DNA of 64,000 bases from Comamonadaceae bacterium (GCA_027484105.1 JAIXUG010000002.1:124001-188000); one strand, 5' to 3'. Shown: positions 19,121-30,276, counted from the first letter of the stretch. Notes: a model not told the origin generated them from the sequence alone. Numbers and translations are program-made.

Positions 19121-19125
19121 TTATA
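19120..19125 (-). promoter_or_regulatory. -10 hexamer of the rpsF promoter
   Basis: An exact TATAAT on the minus strand, 81 bases upstream of the rpsF ATG and just after... in transcription order just before... the structured leader. The best -35 is TTTCCA with an 18-base spacer, a weak match that falls inside the 3' end of the upstream symporter gene. Confidence 0.5.
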
Positions 19126-19134
19126 AGCCGGATT

Positions 19135-21267
19135 TCACAGGCCTGGAAAGCTGTCTGAACCCGTTTTGGCCAAAGATCTGTCACCGGTGCCGGAGTTGGA
19201 AGATGGCTGGGGGATCAAAAAGGTACTCAAAATCATGACCCCAAAGCCAACGGGAACGCCAAATACGCCAGCAGACAAAGGCTGGATACCCCACCACAGG
19301 CCGTCATAAGGGTCCAGACCCCAAAAATGACGCACTCCGGGGGCATTGACCAACAAGTAATAAATGGTGACCCCCAAGCCCGACAACATGCCCAAAATCA
19401 CCGCGGGTCGATGAACACGGGACCAAAGCATGCCCAACACCATGCCGGGGAAAAAGGCGGATGCCGCCAATGAAAAAGAGGCAGACACCAAAGCCAAAAT
19501 TTCAGCGGGCTTGAATGCGGCCACCATCGCAGCCAACATGGCCACAGCCAGCAAGGCAAATTTGGAGAGGATGACGCGCCCCTCTGGAGACTTGGGGGCG
19601 GCGCCACTGTGGGGACGCATGTCACGCACCAAAGCGTTGCTGATGGTCAACAACAGACCATCGGCTGTCGACAAAGCCGCAGCCAATCCTCCTGCCGCCA
19701 CCAAACCAGACACGACAAATGGCATGCCGCCTAACTCGGGCGTGGCCAACATGATCATGTCTGCCCCCAACTTGAGTTCACCCAGTTGCAAAATACCGTC
19801 GCCATTGACATCCGAAAAAGACAACAAATCAGAATCCAATCTGGCCCATTGCGCCATCCAGCTGGGCAGTGTGTCAAACGAGCTCCCTACCAGATTGCTG
19901 AGCACCTCAAATTTCACCAAGACAGCCAGGGCTGGAACGCTCAAATAAATCAAGCCAATGAAAAACAAGGACCATGCCACCGAACTGCGCGTCTCCGCCA
20001 CGGTCGGAGAGGTGTAAAACCTGGTCAACAAATGAGGTAAGCCAGCGGTACCAATCATGAGACAGAAAACCAAGGCCAAGAAGTTCAGTCTGGACTCGTT
20101 GAAAAGCCGTGCCTGAACGGCTCCCCCTTCGGGATCTCCGGAAAAGGACTGCGTGTGTGTCGGCATGCCGCCCAAAGGGCGTGAGCGTTCCAAATTCTCG
20201 AGCTTGGCTCGTGTCCATTCTTCACGCGCTTTAGCAGGATCTTGGGGCACGGCCAAAAGTTCACGGCGAACCTGTGCGATGGTGGCAAAGTCAGCCCCCT
20301 CGGCTTTGAGGGTCTGGATTTTGCCTTCCAGCTCTTGACGCAGTTCCTCAATCGAGGTCTCCACATTTTGGAGTCGCGACGCATACATTTTGGCGCGTTG
20401 GGCAAATTCACGGCGCACCTCGAGTTCACCCGGGTCGTCCATCAAACGTTGCTCAATCTCTGAAATGGCAGACAACTGAGAACCATAGACCAGAGGTGCC
20501 ACAGGATTGCCCAATTGTTTGTAAGCCAGCCAAGACACGGGGATCATGAAGGCCAACAACAGCATGATGTACTGAGCAACTTGGGTCCAAGTGATCGCTC
20601 GCATGCCCCCCAAAAAAGAACACAGCAAAACGCCCCCCAAACCGAGCAAAATACCAATTTCAAATTGAACACCCGTCAGCCGGGAAGCTATCAGACCAAT
20701 GCCATAGATCTGAGCCACGATGTAGGTGAAAGAGCACAAAACCGAGGCCAAGGCGGCAATCACGCGAGGCCAACGTCCCCCATAACGATGGTCAAAATAA
20801 TCCGGCAATGTGTACAGCCGCATGGCACGCAACTGCGGGGCGATCAGCAAAGCCACTAAACAAAAACCGCCAGTCCAACCCAGCACATAAGCCAGTCCAC
20901 CAGGTTGATCGCCATTGCCTGAGAAGCCCTGAAGGTAGAGAGCGCCAGCCAAGCTGATGAAAGAGGCTGCGCTCATCCAGTCTGCCGCGGTGGCCATGCC
21001 GTTGTACATGGCAGGAATACGGCGTCCCGCCACGTAGTATTCGTCTTCGTCAGTGGTTCGGCCCGCGATGCCAATCAAGGCATAAATCATGACGGTGCTG
21101 AACAGAAAAATGGGACCAATCAAATTCCGGGACAAACCCATGCTTTCGGCCCAGGCCATCGCGCCGATCAAACCCAGCAGGAAAAACACATAGATGAGCA
21201 CATTGCGGTGCAGCCGCCACCGATAAGCCGAAGACTTGGCGATGTCCACGGAATTGCTCGTCGCCAT
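19135..21267 (-). CDS. Sodium:solute symporter, VC_2705-like large subfamily
   Basis: A 710-residue SSS-family transporter related to ActP. Some 12-13 hydrophobic segments are visible; the signature GRRIPAMYNGMATAADWMSA lies near residue 80. Two oddities: a hydrophilic, probably coiled-coil insertion of about 130 residues at roughly 260-392, and an EF-hand-like loop DVNGDGILQLGE at 486-497 (bases 19777-19812) between membrane segments. The ATG at 21267 is 14 bases after the ppsA stop, so it is probably co-transcribed with ppsA. That pairing suggests import of acetate, pyruvate or lactate; the substrate is inferred, not shown. Confidence 0.88.
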   Translation of the reverse strand: MATSNSVDIAKSSAYRWRLHRNVLIYVFFLLGLIGAMAWAESMGLSRNLIGPIFLFSTVMIYALIGIAGRTTDEDEYYVAGRRIPAMYNGMATAADWMSAASFISLAGALYLQGFSGNGDQPGGLAYVLGWTGGFCLVALLIAPQLRAMRLYTLPDYFDHRYGGRWPRVIAALASVLCSFTYIVAQIYGIGLIASRLTGVQFEIGILLGLGGVLLCSFLGGMRAITWTQVAQYIMLLLAFMIPVSWLAYKQLGNPVAPLVYGSQLSAISEIEQRLMDDPGELEVRREFAQRAKMYASRLQNVETSIEELRQELEGKIQTLKAEGADFATIAQVRRELLAVPQDPAKAREEWTRAKLENLERSRPLGGMPTHTQSFSGDPEGGAVQARLFNESRLNFLALVFCLMIGTAGLPHLLTRFYTSPTVAETRSSVAWSLFFIGLIYLSVPALAVLVKFEVLSNLVGSSFDTLPSWMAQWARLDSDLLSFSDVNGDGILQLGELKLGADMIMLATPELGGMPFVVSGLVAAGGLAAALSTADGLLLTISNALVRDMRPHSGAAPKSPEGRVILSKFALLAVAMLAAMVAAFKPAEILALVSASFSLAASAFFPGMVLGMLWSRVHRPAVILGMLSGLGVTIYYLLVNAPGVRHFWGLDPYDGLWWGIQPLSAGVFGVPVGFGVMILSTFLIPQPSSNSGTGDRSLAKTGSDSFPGL

Positions 21268-21281
21268 GATGAGATCCGGCC

Positions 21282-23672
21282 TCAACGACCCAGATTCGTC
21301 CAAGTCTCAATGACCGTGTCCGGATTGAGCGAGATCGAGCTGATGCCTTGGTCCATCAACCAATGGGCAAAATCAGGATGGTCTGAGGGGCCTTGGCCAC
21401 AAATGCCGATGTATTTGCCCTGAGACAAACAAGCCTTGATGGCCTGTGAGATCAGCGCCGTCACGGCCGGGTCGCGTTCGTCAAAATCAGCCGCCAGCAG
21501 TTCCATGCCGGAGTCACGATCCAAACCCAAGGTCAATTGGGTCAAGTCGTTCGAGCCAATCGAAAAACCATCGAAAAATTCCAGGAACTGCGTGGCCAGA
21601 ATGGCATTGCTGGGCACTTCACACATCATGATGACCTTGAGATCATTTTCGCCACGGCGCAAACCTTGTGAAGCCAACAAGCCGGTGACCTTCTCGGCTT
21701 GTCCCAAGGTGCGCACAAAAGGCACCATGATCTGCACGTTGGTCAGACCCATTTCGCCGCGTACGCGCTTGAGGGCTTCGCACTCCATGGCAAAGGCCTC
21801 TCCAAAATCGGCGCTGATGTAGCGGGCAGCACCTCTGAAACCGAGCATCGGGTTTTCTTCCTCCGGCTCGTAGCGACTGCCGCCAATCAGCTTGCGGTAT
21901 TCGTTGCTTTTAAAGTCCGACAAACGCACGATGACCGGCTTGGGCCAAAAGGCTGCGGCGATGCTGGCTACACCTTCGGCGACTTTGTCAACGTAAAAAG
22001 AGCGGGGAGAAGCGTGACCACGCGCCACCGATTCCACGGCCTTTTTCAAGTCGGCATCAATGGCGGGGTAATCCAGGATGGCCTTGGGATGCACACCAAT
22101 GTTGTTGTTGATGATGAACTCCAGTCGCGCCAAACCCACGCCCGCATTGGGCAGCTGAGCGAAATCAAAGGCCAGTTGAGGGTTGCCCACGTTCATCATG
22201 ATTTTGGTCTTGATTTCAGGCAAAACACCGCGCTGGACCTCGCTGACCTCGGTTTCAAGCAAACCATCGTAAATGTGACCGGTATCGCCCTCTGCACAGC
22301 TGACGGTGACCAAAGTGCCGTCAGCCAATTGCTCGGTGGCATTGCCGCACCCCACCACCGCAGGGATACCCAACTCACGGGCAATGATGGCCGCGTGACA
22401 GGTGCGTCCGCCACGATTGGTGACGATGGCACTGGCGCGCTTCATCACCGGCTCCCAGTTGGGGTCGGTCATGTCGGTCACCAGCACATCACCGGGCTGG
22501 ACCTTGTCCATTTCGCTGATGTGATGCACCAAGCGCACGGGTCCGGTACCGATCTTCTGACCAATCGCCCTGCCCTCTGCAAGGATGATGCTTTTGCCTT
22601 TGAGTTTGTAACGCAATTCGGGCGTTCCCTTGGCTTGGCTTTTCACGGTTTCAGGGCGGGCCTGAAGGATATAGAGCAAGCCATCGGTGCCATCCTTGCC
22701 CCACTCGATGTCCATCGGGCGACCGTAATGCTGCTCGATCACCACCGCATAACGGGCCAGCTGCTCGACCTCATCGTCGGTCAGGCTGTATCGGTTGCGC
22801 AGTTCAGTGGGCACGTCGGTGGTTTTGACCAACTTGCCCGAGGCGGCTTTTTCCTGCGCGCTGGCGAACACCATCTCGATCAGTTTCGAGCCCAGATTGC
22901 GGCGGATCACGCTGCGTTTGCCCGCGGCCAGCATGGGTTTGTGCACATAAAACTCGTCCGGGTTCACAGCACCCTGCACCACCGTCTCGCCCAGACCATA
23001 GCTGGAAGTGATGAACACCACATCTTCAAAGCCCGACTCGGTGTCGATGGTGAACATGACGCCCGCTGCACCCAAATCAGAACGTACCATGCGTTGAACA
23101 CCTGCGGACAATGCCACCTCGGCGTGCGCAAATCCCTTGTGCACCCGGTAACTGATGGCGCGGTCGTTGTACAGGGAGGCAAAGACCTCTTTCATCTTGT
23201 GCAGCACATCTTCAATGCCCACCACATTCAAAAAGGTTTCCTGCTGCCCGGCAAAGGAGGCATCGGGCAAGTCTTCGGCTGTGGCCGAAGAACGCACAGC
23301 AAAGGAAGCCTCCGGATTGGCACCTTGCAAACGCGCAAATTCACTGCGGATGGCTTTTTCCAAATCGGCCGGGAAAGGTTGAGCCTCGACCATTGCACGG
23401 ATTTCGGCACCCGCAGCGGCCAGGGCACGTACATCTTCGGTGTCCAGCGCATCCAGTCGGGCGTTGATCCGCTCGGTCAGGCCGCCGAATGACAAAAATT
23501 GCCGAAAAGCGTGGGCGGTGGTGGCAAAACCGGTGGGGACACGAACGCCTGAGGGCAACTGGGAAATCATCTCTCCCAAGCTGGCATTTTTGCCACCGAC
23601 CGACTCAACGTCCGTCATGCGTAAAAGTTCAAAAGGCACGACCAAAGCGGTCTCACTGAAAAGAACAGACAT
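21282..23672 (-). CDS. ppsA: Phosphoenolpyruvate synthase
   Basis: A 796-residue enzyme converting pyruvate + ATP to PEP + AMP + Pi for gluconeogenesis. N-terminal ATP-grasp-like domain ([38 protein letters not shown]), the phosphohistidine swivelling domain with catalytic His in [24 protein letters not shown], and the C-terminal barrel ending in [17 protein letters not shown] and [18 protein letters not shown] precedes the ATG at eight bases. Its regulator ppsR is divergent, and the downstream symporter follows 14 bases on. Confidence 0.97.
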   Translation of the reverse strand: MSVLFSETALVVPFELLRMTDVESVGGKNASLGEMISQLPSGVRVPTGFATTAHAFRQFLSFGGLTERINARLDALDTEDVRALAAAGAEIRAMVEAQPFPADLEKAIRSEFARLQGANPEASFAVRSSATAEDLPDASFAGQQETFLNVVGIEDVLHKMKEVFASLYNDRAISYRVHKGFAHAEVALSAGVQRMVRSDLGAAGVMFTIDTESGFEDVVFITSSYGLGETVVQGAVNPDEFYVHKPMLAAGKRSVIRRNLGSKLIEMVFASAQEKAASGKLVKTTDVPTELRNRYSLTDDEVEQLARYAVVIEQHYGRPMDIEWGKDGTDGLLYILQARPETVKSQAKGTPELRYKLKGKSIILAEGRAIGQKIGTGPVRLVHHISEMDKVQPGDVLVTDMTDPNWEPVMKRASAIVTNRGGRTCHAAIIARELGIPAVVGCGNATEQLADGTLVTVSCAEGDTGHIYDGLLETEVSEVQRGVLPEIKTKIMMNVGNPQLAFDFAQLPNAGVGLARLEFIINNNIGVHPKAILDYPAIDADLKKAVESVARGHASPRSFYVDKVAEGVASIAAAFWPKPVIVRLSDFKSNEYRKLIGGSRYEPEEENPMLGFRGAARYISADFGEAFAMECEALKRVRGEMGLTNVQIMVPFVRTLGQAEKVTGLLASQGLRRGENDLKVIMMCEVPSNAILATQFLEFFDGFSIGSNDLTQLTLGLDRDSGMELLAADFDERDPAVTALISQAIKACLSQGKYIGICGQGPSDHPDFAHWLMDQGISSISLNPDTVIETWTNLGR

Positions 23673-23819
23673 GCTAAAGCTCCAAAGTTAAAACCGGTCA
23701 CCAGGGCGGCGTGTCAGGGCTGGGTTGTTCTTGGTGTGGGCGCACTCACCGCAAGGCCATGGATAATTGACTGATTCTAGGGGTCATCTGAGGCCCATCA
23801 TTTGAAATAAATTACAAGC

Positions 23820-24641
23820 ATGCCCAAACGCACTGTTTTTTTCGTGTCTGATGGCACCGGTATCACGGCCGAAACGTTTGGCAACGCCATCCTGGCCCAA
23901 TTCGACATGAAAAGTCGACATGTTCGCTTGCCATTCACCGACACCATCGACAAGGCACACCAAGCCGTGCGGCAAATCAACCACACGGCCGAAACCGAAG
24001 GCACTAAACCGATTGTTTTCACCACGCTGGTGAATATGGAGGTCTTGAAGGTGCTGCAGGACCATTGCCAGGGCATGCTGCTGGACATGTTTGGCACCTT
24101 TGTAAACCCTCTGGAAAACGAGCTCGGCATCAAGTCTCACCACAGGGTAGGCCGTTTTTCAGACGTGAGCAAAAGCAAGGAATACCACGACCGGATTGAA
24201 GCGATCAATTTTTCACTAGCGCATGACGATGGACAATCCAACCGCGATCTGGAATCGGCCGATGTGATTTTGGTAGGCATAAGCCGCAGCGGCAAAACCC
24301 CAACCAGCTTGTATCTGGCCATGCAGCACGGCCTGAAGGCGGCCAATTACCCCTTGATTCCGGAAGATTTCGAGCGGAAACAATTGCCGCCAGCACTGAT
24401 GCCACATCGACAAAAGATCTTTGGCCTGAGCATCCAGCCAGAGCGCTTGTCTGAAATCCGATCGGAGCGGCGCCCCAACTCGCGTTACGCCAGCCTTGAA
24501 AACTGCCGAATGGAAGTCTCTGAAGGTGAAGCCATGATGCGCCGATCCGGCATCCGCTGGTTGTCGACCACCACCAAGTCCATCGAAGAAATCGCCACCA
24601 CCATCTTGCAAGAGATCAAACCAGACAGGCTGATTTACTGA
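23820..24641 (+). CDS. ppsR: PEP synthase regulatory kinase/pyrophosphorylase PpsR
   Basis: A 273-residue DUF299 protein that inactivates PEP synthase by ADP-dependent phosphorylation and reactivates it by phosphorolysis. It begins [26 protein letters not shown], has a P-loop [15 protein letters not shown] at about residues 154-168, and ends with the family's [29 protein letters not shown]. Its divergent position to ppsA (147-base gap) supports the PpsA partner assignment over PPDK. No strong ribosome site is seen before the ATG. Confidence 0.95.
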   Translation: MPKRTVFFVSDGTGITAETFGNAILAQFDMKSRHVRLPFTDTIDKAHQAVRQINHTAETEGTKPIVFTTLVNMEVLKVLQDHCQGMLLDMFGTFVNPLENELGIKSHHRVGRFSDVSKSKEYHDRIEAINFSLAHDDGQSNRDLESADVILVGISRSGKTPTSLYLAMQHGLKAANYPLIPEDFERKQLPPALMPHRQKIFGLSIQPERLSEIRSERRPNSRYASLENCRMEVSEGEAMMRRSGIRWLSTTTKSIEEIATTILQEIKPDRLIY

Positions 24642-24726
24642 ACAGGGTTTTCAATCAGGCCCTTGAAGACAAGTCTGGTTGAATAGGCCCAGGTGATGCT
24701 CGCTGGTGAAGCGCGGGCTCTGAGCC

Positions 24727-26055
24727 TCAAGCCAAGGTGGCTGCAATCTGCTCGGCGTATTGGCGTGCCTGCGCAGCATCACGCGCTTCCACCATGACAC
24801 GCAGCAAGGGCTCAGTGCCACTGGCCCGAATCAAAACCCGTCCAGTCTCGCCCAACTCGGTCTCTGCCGAACGGGTAGCTTCCCACAAGGGCGAATGACC
24901 TTGCCAGTCAAAACCCGGTTTCAGGCGAACATTGATCAGGGTTTGCGGGAACAGGCTCACACCTTGCAGCAGTTGCGCCATGGTTTGACCACTGGCCACA
25001 CAGGCTTGCAGGACCTGCAAAGCACTGACCAAGCCGTCACCCGTGGTGTGCTTGTCCAGGGCCAACAAGTGGCCCGAGCCCTCTCCCCCCAACAACCAGC
25101 CTTTGTCATGCAAAACTTCCAGCACGTAGCGGTCACCCACCTTGGCGCGCACGAACTGGACCCCGCGCTCTTTGAGCGCCACCTCCACCGCCAGATTGGT
25201 CATCAAGGTGCCCACTGCGCCGGGCACCGCTTCATCGCGAGCCAAACGATCCGCCACCATCAAGTACAACAACTCGTCGCCATTGAACAAGCGCCCGGAA
25301 GCATCCACCACTTGCAAGCGATCGGCATCGCCATCGAGCGCAATGCCGTAGTCGGCTCCATGGTCCTTGACGGCTTGCACCAAAGCTTGAGGGTGCGTGG
25401 CCCCAACACCCTTGTTAATGTTCAGGCCATCAGGCGAACAACCGATGGCGATGACCTCGGCCCCCAATTCGTGAAACACCTTCGGGGCAATTTGGTAGGC
25501 CGCACCGTGGGCAGCATCCACCACGATTTTCAAGCCCTTGAGGGTGAGTTCATTCGGGAAGGTGCTTTTGCAAAACTCGATGTAACGCCCGGTTGCATCA
25601 TCGAGCCGCATGGTTTTGCCCAATGACGCTGAATCGACCCAGACCGGGTCCTCCATCAATGTGGCCTCCACTTGTTCTTCCCAGGCGTCTGGCAGTTTGT
25701 TGCCCTGGGCATTGAAGAACTTGATGCCATTGTCAGGAAAAGGGTTGTGGCTCGCGCTGATCACCACCCCCAACGAAGCCCTTTGCGCTCGGGTCAGGTA
25801 GGCCACAGCAGGAGTGGGCACGGGACCCAGCAGCACGACATCGACGCCCGCAGAATTGAAGCCCGACTCCAGCGCACTTTCCAGCATGTAACCCGAGATG
25901 CGGGTGTCCTTGCCAATCAAAACGACCGGATGGGCCTCATGGGCCTTGAGCACGCGACCGACGGCATGGGCCAGACGCAAGATGAAATCGGGCGTGATTG
26001 GGCTTTGCCCCACAGTGCCCCGAATGCCGTCGGTACCGAAATATTGACGCGCCAT
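24727..26055 (-). CDS. glmM: Phosphoglucosamine mutase
   Basis: A 442-residue enzyme interconverting glucosamine-6-P and glucosamine-1-P for peptidoglycan and lipid A precursors. N-terminal [20 protein letters not shown]; catalytic phosphoserine loop [17 protein letters not shown] near residue 102; metal loop ALDGDADRL; sugar-binding [10 protein letters not shown]-terminal phosphate loop [15 protein letters not shown]. Last gene of the rlmE-ftsH-folP-glmM block, the same order as in E. coli. Confidence 0.97.
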   Translation of the reverse strand: MARQYFGTDGIRGTVGQSPITPDFILRLAHAVGRVLKAHEAHPVVLIGKDTRISGYMLESALESGFNSAGVDVVLLGPVPTPAVAYLTRAQRASLGVVISASHNPFPDNGIKFFNAQGNKLPDAWEEQVEATLMEDPVWVDSASLGKTMRLDDATGRYIEFCKSTFPNELTLKGLKIVVDAAHGAAYQIAPKVFHELGAEVIAIGCSPDGLNINKGVGATHPQALVQAVKDHGADYGIALDGDADRLQVVDASGRLFNGDELLYLMVADRLARDEAVPGAVGTLMTNLAVEVALKERGVQFVRAKVGDRYVLEVLHDKGWLLGGEGSGHLLALDKHTTGDGLVSALQVLQACVASGQTMAQLLQGVSLFPQTLINVRLKPGFDWQGHSPLWEATRSAETELGETGRVLIRASGTEPLLRVMVEARDAAQARQYAEQIAATLA

Positions 26056-26140
26056 GAAATCCCTTCGTAATGGAAGTCGTCTGCAAAATTTTAACGGTGC
26101 TCAGGCACAGGTCGGCTGACAGGGCTGGCCCGATGGTGCG

Positions 26141-27025
26141 TCAAGGCACCAGGCCCTCCGCCTGGACTGCGGCCCACACCTTGAGCGCATCCACCGTCGG
26201 CTTGACATCGTGCACCCGCACCAAGCTGGCGCCCTGCTGCACCGCCAACAACGCCGCTGCCACACTGGCAGCCTGACGCTCCGATGGCTCGGGCACCTCC
26301 CCTTGGTGGGCCAACACAGCGCCCAAGGACGATTTGCGCGACCAACCCGCCAACACGGGACGGCCCAGCTGCAACAAATCGGCTTGCCGGGCCAGCAGGC
26401 GAAAGTTTTGTGCCACAGTTTTGCCAAATCCAATGCCCGGATCCAGCACCAAGCGATCGGCCGCCACCCCCTGAACAGTCAAGGTCTGCAGACGTTCAGC
26501 CAAGAAGTCCCCTACCGTCTGCAGCACATCACCCGTCATGGTGTGCACTTGCATGCTTTGAGGATCGCGGTGCATGTGCATCAAGCACACGCCACAGCGC
26601 GGGTGCGCAGCCACCACGCTTTCGGCACCGGCTTGGCGCAAGGCCCAAATGTCATTGACGATGTCCACCCCCAGGTCCAACACCGCCTGCATCACTTCGG
26701 GTTTGCAGGTGTCCACCGAGATCGGCACCTCCCAGCGCACCACTTCACGCAGAAAGGGCATCAGGCGGCCCAATTCCTCTTGCGCGGGCACCACAGATGC
26801 ACCCGGGCGGGAGGATTCTGCCCCCACATCGAGGATGGCCGCTCCCTCGCGCAGCAACTGCTCGGCATGGCGCAGCGCCTGCGTGGTGCCTGCGTGCTGA
26901 CCACCATCCGAAAAAGAGTCGGGGGTCAGGTTGACGATGCCCATGACTTTAGGGCTTGATAAGTCCAAGTCAAAACGCGTCGTTTGCCAAAACAGTCCGT
27001 CCCTCGTTTGCGATGGCCTATCCAT
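26141..27025 (-). CDS. folP: Dihydropteroate synthase
   Basis: A 294-residue TIM-barrel enzyme joining p-aminobenzoate to the pterin in folate synthesis, the sulphonamide target. Motifs: KVMGIVNLTPDSFSDGG, DVGAESSRPGA, LDPGIGFGKT and GWSRKSSLGAV, ending RVHDVKPTVDALKVWAAV. The ATG at 27025 follows GGAG at eight bases; a longer frame up to 27073 would run through the ftsH terminator hairpin and is less likely. Confidence 0.96.
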   Translation of the reverse strand: MDRPSQTRDGLFWQTTRFDLDLSSPKVMGIVNLTPDSFSDGGQHAGTTQALRHAEQLLREGAAILDVGAESSRPGASVVPAQEELGRLMPFLREVVRWEVPISVDTCKPEVMQAVLDLGVDIVNDIWALRQAGAESVVAAHPRCGVCLMHMHRDPQSMQVHTMTGDVLQTVGDFLAERLQTLTVQGVAADRLVLDPGIGFGKTVAQNFRLLARQADLLQLGRPVLAGWSRKSSLGAVLAHQGEVPEPSERQAASVAAALLAVQQGASLVRVHDVKPTVDALKVWAAVQAEGLVP

Positions 27026-27040
27026 GTGTTGAGCTCCATA

Positions 27041-27068
27041 CAAAACGGGACCCGAAGGCCCCGTTTTG
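27041..27068 (-). terminator. Hairpin between ftsH and folP
   Basis: CAAAACGGG at 27041-27049 pairs with CCCGTTTTG at 27060-27068, with two more CC/GG pairs inside. Only a short T-rich end (TTTTG) follows on the minus strand, so it may be a partial terminator or mRNA-stability element rather than a full stop. Confidence 0.5.
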
Positions 27069-27086
27069 ATCAATGCATTCGAAAAA

Positions 27087-29003
27087 TCAGGCCGGTGTTG
27101 TCACCGGTTCGGTTGGAACCGTGGGTGTACCACCCCCACTGTTTCCACCCGAGGGAGGCGTGCGAGGCGTCCAGTCCTTGGGCGGCAAAGGATCGCGACC
27201 GGCCATGATGTCATCGATTTGGTCCTTGTCGATGGTTTCCCACTCCAACAGCGCCTTGGCCATGGCATGCATCTGGGCACTGTGCTCTTCGATGAGTCTT
27301 CGGGCCAAGCTGTATTGCTCGTCGATGATGCGGCGCACCTCCAAGTCCACCTTTTGCATGGTGGATTCGCTCATGTTGGTGGTTTTGGTGACCGAGCGGC
27401 CCAGAAACACTTCGCCCTCGTTTTCGGCATACACCATCGGCCCCAACGCATCGGTCATGCCATAACGCATCACCATGTCGCGGGCAATGGAAGTGGCTCG
27501 CTCAAAGTCGTTGCTGGCACCCGTGGTCATCTGGTTCATGAACACCTCTTCGGCAATGCGACCACCAAACAACATGCTGATCTGATTCAGCATGAACTCT
27601 TTGTCGTAGCTGTACCGGTCTTTTTCGGGCAGGCTCATGGTCACCCCCAACGCACGGCCACGGGGGATGATGGTGACCTTGTGCACGGGGTCGCACTTGG
27701 GCAATAGCTTGCCAATGAGGGCGTGTCCCGCCTCGTGGTAGGCGGTGTTTCTGCGCTCTTCTTCGGGCATGACCATGCTCTTGCGTTCAGGGCCCATCAA
27801 GATCTTGTCTTTGGCCTTTTCAAAGTCCTGCATTTCCACCACTCGGGCATTGCGCCTCGCCGCCATCAAGGCCGCTTCATTGCAGAGGTTGGCCAAGTCC
27901 GCGCCGCTCATGCCGGGTGTACCACGGGCAATCACTGTAGGGCTCACATCCTGGCTGACGGGGATCTTGCGCATGTGCACGTTCAGGATTTGCTCACGAC
28001 CACGGATGTCAGGCAAAGTCACATAAACCTGGCGATCAAAACGGCCGGGGCGCAACAAAGCGGCGTCCAAGATGTCGGGACGGTTGGTCGCGGCCACCAC
28101 GATCACGCCGAGGTTGGTTTCAAAACCATCCATCTCGACCAGCATCTGGTTCAAGGTTTGCTCGCGCTCGTCGTTGCCACCGCCCAAGCCGGCGCCACGC
28201 TGGCGTCCCACGGCATCAATTTCATCAATGAAGATGATGCAGGGCGCGTTTTTCTTGGCGTTTTCGAACATGTCGCGCACACGCGATGCGCCCACGCCCA
28301 CGAACATTTCCACGAAGTCAGATCCAGAAATGCTGAAGAAAGGAACTTTTGCTTCGCCAGCAATGGATTTGGCCAACAAGGTTTTACCGGTACCAGGTGG
28401 GCCCACCAAAAGCAGACCTCGGGGAATGCGTCCGCCCAACTTTTGAAAACGTTGCGGATCTTTCAGAAAGTCCACCACCTCTTTGACCTCTTCCTTGGCC
28501 TCGTCACAGCCTGCCACGTCGGCAAAGGTCACCTGGTTGCTGTTTTCATCAAGCAAACGGGCTTTTGATTTACCAAAACTGAAGGCCCCACCTTTGCCTC
28601 CACCTTGCATCTGGCGCATGAAATAAACCCAGACACCAATCAGCAAAAGCATGGGGCCCCAGCTGACCAACAAGGTCATGAGAAGAGAACCCTCTTCTCG
28701 TGGTTTGACATCAAACTTCACACCGCTGTTGATCAAGTCACCCACCAGGCCCCTGTCCAGGTACGTGGCTGTGGTCTTGATGCGCCGCTCATCCAGCGTG
28801 ATGGCAATGATTTCAGTGCCGCCGGGGCTTTCAGAAATCGTGGCACTCTTGATGCGGTTGCTGCGAACCTCTTCAAGAAAATCGGAATAACCAATGGCGT
28901 TCGCACCAGCAACGCCACGGTTATCAAATTGCTTGAACAAGGTGAACAGCACCATGGCAATCACCATCCAAACGGCAATTTTGGAAAACCAGGGGTTATT
29001 CAA
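27087..29003 (-). CDS. ftsH: Membrane-anchored AAA+ zinc protease FtsH
   Basis: A 638-residue protease degrading membrane proteins and regulators such as LpxC and sigma-32. Two N-terminal membrane helices ([15 protein letters not shown] and [21 protein letters not shown]) flank a periplasmic domain; then Walker A GPPGTGKT, Walker [18 protein letters not shown], and the zinc site HEAGHA. The Gly/Pro/Thr-rich C-terminal tail is flexible. I choose the TTG at 29003 because GGAG lies six bases upstream and homologues start MNNPWFSK; a TTG four codons earlier is possible. Confidence 0.96.
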   Translation of the reverse strand: MNNPWFSKIAVWMVIAMVLFTLFKQFDNRGVAGANAIGYSDFLEEVRSNRIKSATISESPGGTEIIAITLDERRIKTTATYLDRGLVGDLINSGVKFDVKPREEGSLLMTLLVSWGPMLLLIGVWVYFMRQMQGGGKGGAFSFGKSKARLLDENSNQVTFADVAGCDEAKEEVKEVVDFLKDPQRFQKLGGRIPRGLLLVGPPGTGKTLLAKSIAGEAKVPFFSISGSDFVEMFVGVGASRVRDMFENAKKNAPCIIFIDEIDAVGRQRGAGLGGGNDEREQTLNQMLVEMDGFETNLGVIVVAATNRPDILDAALLRPGRFDRQVYVTLPDIRGREQILNVHMRKIPVSQDVSPTVIARGTPGMSGADLANLCNEAALMAARRNARVVEMQDFEKAKDKILMGPERKSMVMPEEERRNTAYHEAGHALIGKLLPKCDPVHKVTIIPRGRALGVTMSLPEKDRYSYDKEFMLNQISMLFGGRIAEEVFMNQMTTGASNDFERATSIARDMVMRYGMTDALGPMVYAENEGEVFLGRSVTKTTNMSESTMQKVDLEVRRIIDEQYSLARRLIEEHSAQMHAMAKALLEWETIDKDQIDDIMAGRDPLPPKDWTPRTPPSGGNSGGGTPTVPTEPVTTPA

Positions 29004-29108
29004 GAGACGCTCCAATCGAAAAAAAGATTCCTACCATTCTAGGCCCGGGAACTGACGCCAAAGCAGAAAGTAGGGGTTTTGGCCCTTGAAAAGGGAGGGA
29101 TTGCAACA

Positions 29109-29771
29109 TCAAACCGACGTTTTCAGCCCCATGCCCACCAAAAAAGTCTCCGCTGACTTGTCGCGGGACGATTTGGGCTTGATGGCTTTGACCACCTGGA
29201 AGGTCTCTTTGAACATTTTCACGATCTGGCTGTAACCACTGCCGTGAAAAACTTTGACCACCAAAGCACCCTGCGGCTTCAGGTGGTTTTGGACAAATTC
29301 CACGGCCAACTCGATCAAATGCGTCACTCGGGCCGCATCGGTCGAATCGATCCCCGAGAGGTTGGGCGCCATATCGGACACCACCACATCCACTTGTCGC
29401 CCCTGCAAGGAAGCTTCCAACAAGGCCGCCACCTCGTTTTCCCGAAAATCACCCTGAATGAACTGAACCCCCTCCACAGCTGCCATGGGCAAGATGTCCA
29501 ATGCGATGATGCAGCCGTTGAGCTCACCCACGGCCGCACCATTGGGAGACAAACGACGGCGCAAATACTGACTCCAGGCACCGGGCGCTGAACCCAGGTC
29601 GACCACCAAATCGCCTGGACGGATCAAGCCCAAAGTTTCGTCAATCTCCTTGAGTTTGTAGGCTGCGCGGGCTCGGTAACCCTCTTTGAGGGCAAACTTC
29701 ACGTAGGTGTCGTTGACATGGTCATTCAGCCAAGCCTTGTTGACTTTTTTACTTTTGGTTTTGACTTTCAT
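29109..29771 (-). CDS. rlmE: 23S rRNA U2552 2'-O-methyltransferase RlmE
   Basis: A 220-residue heat-shock methyltransferase (FtsJ/RrmJ) acting late in 50S assembly. The SAM-binding motif [15 protein letters not shown] and the catalytic K-D-K-E residues are visible in context ([43 protein letters not shown]). The ATG at 29771 gives the usual N-terminal [19 protein letters not shown]; longer frames upstream overlap yhbY and are not family-like. First gene of the block leading to ftsH. Confidence 0.96.
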   Translation of the reverse strand: MKVKTKSKKVNKAWLNDHVNDTYVKFALKEGYRARAAYKLKEIDETLGLIRPGDLVVDLGSAPGAWSQYLRRRLSPNGAAVGELNGCIIALDILPMAAVEGVQFIQGDFRENEVAALLEASLQGRQVDVVVSDMAPNLSGIDSTDAARVTHLIELAVEFVQNHLKPQGALVVKVFHGSGYSQIVKMFKETFQVVKAIKPKSSRDKSAETFLVGMGLKTSV

Positions 29772-29802
29772 TCTTTCGCATCCTTGCGGGGATAATACGG
29801 CA

Positions 29803-30276
29803 ATGCCCCAAATACAACTCACACCTGCCGAGCGCAAAGTTTTCCGCGCCGATGCCCACCACCTTGATCCGGTCGTCATGATCGGCGGCGATGGCCTGAC
29901 CCCTGCCGTGGTCAAAGAGACCGAAGCGGCCCTCAATGCCCATGGGCTTATCAAGATCCGCGTACTGGGCGATGATCGCCCAGCGCGCGAAGCCATGTTT
30001 GCTCAATTGGCCGACCAACTCAATGCCGCGCCCATTCAGCACATCGGCAAACTGCTGATCTTGTGGCGGCCTCAGCCTGAGAAGGTCAAAACCGTGGACG
30101 AAGACCGAAAAGCAGGTCCTCGCGACTTCAAAATCCTCAAGTACAGCTCACGCGGCGGTCAAAAACCCGAGGTCAAAACCGTGCGTGTGTTGGGCAACCA
30201 ACGCTTGGCCGCAGGCGGTCAGATCAAGCGGGCAAAACCCAAGCAAAAATCCGTCAAAAAAGGCCGTTTGGACTGA
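29803..30276 (+). CDS. yhbY: YhbY-type RNA-binding (CRM domain) ribosome assembly protein
   Basis: A 157-residue protein. The CRM domain occupies residues 1-97 ([46 protein letters not shown] and so on, with the GxxG-like loop) and binds pre-50S particles in E. coli. A basic C-terminal extension of about 60 residues ([16 protein letters not shown] at the end) is longer than E. coli YhbY. It is divergent from rlmE with only 31 bases between start codons, and followed by a terminator. Confidence 0.92.
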   Translation: MPQIQLTPAERKVFRADAHHLDPVVMIGGDGLTPAVVKETEAALNAHGLIKIRVLGDDRPAREAMFAQLADQLNAAPIQHIGKLLILWRPQPEKVKTVDEDRKAGPRDFKILKYSSRGGQKPEVKTVRVLGNQRLAAGGQIKRAKPKQKSVKKGRLD

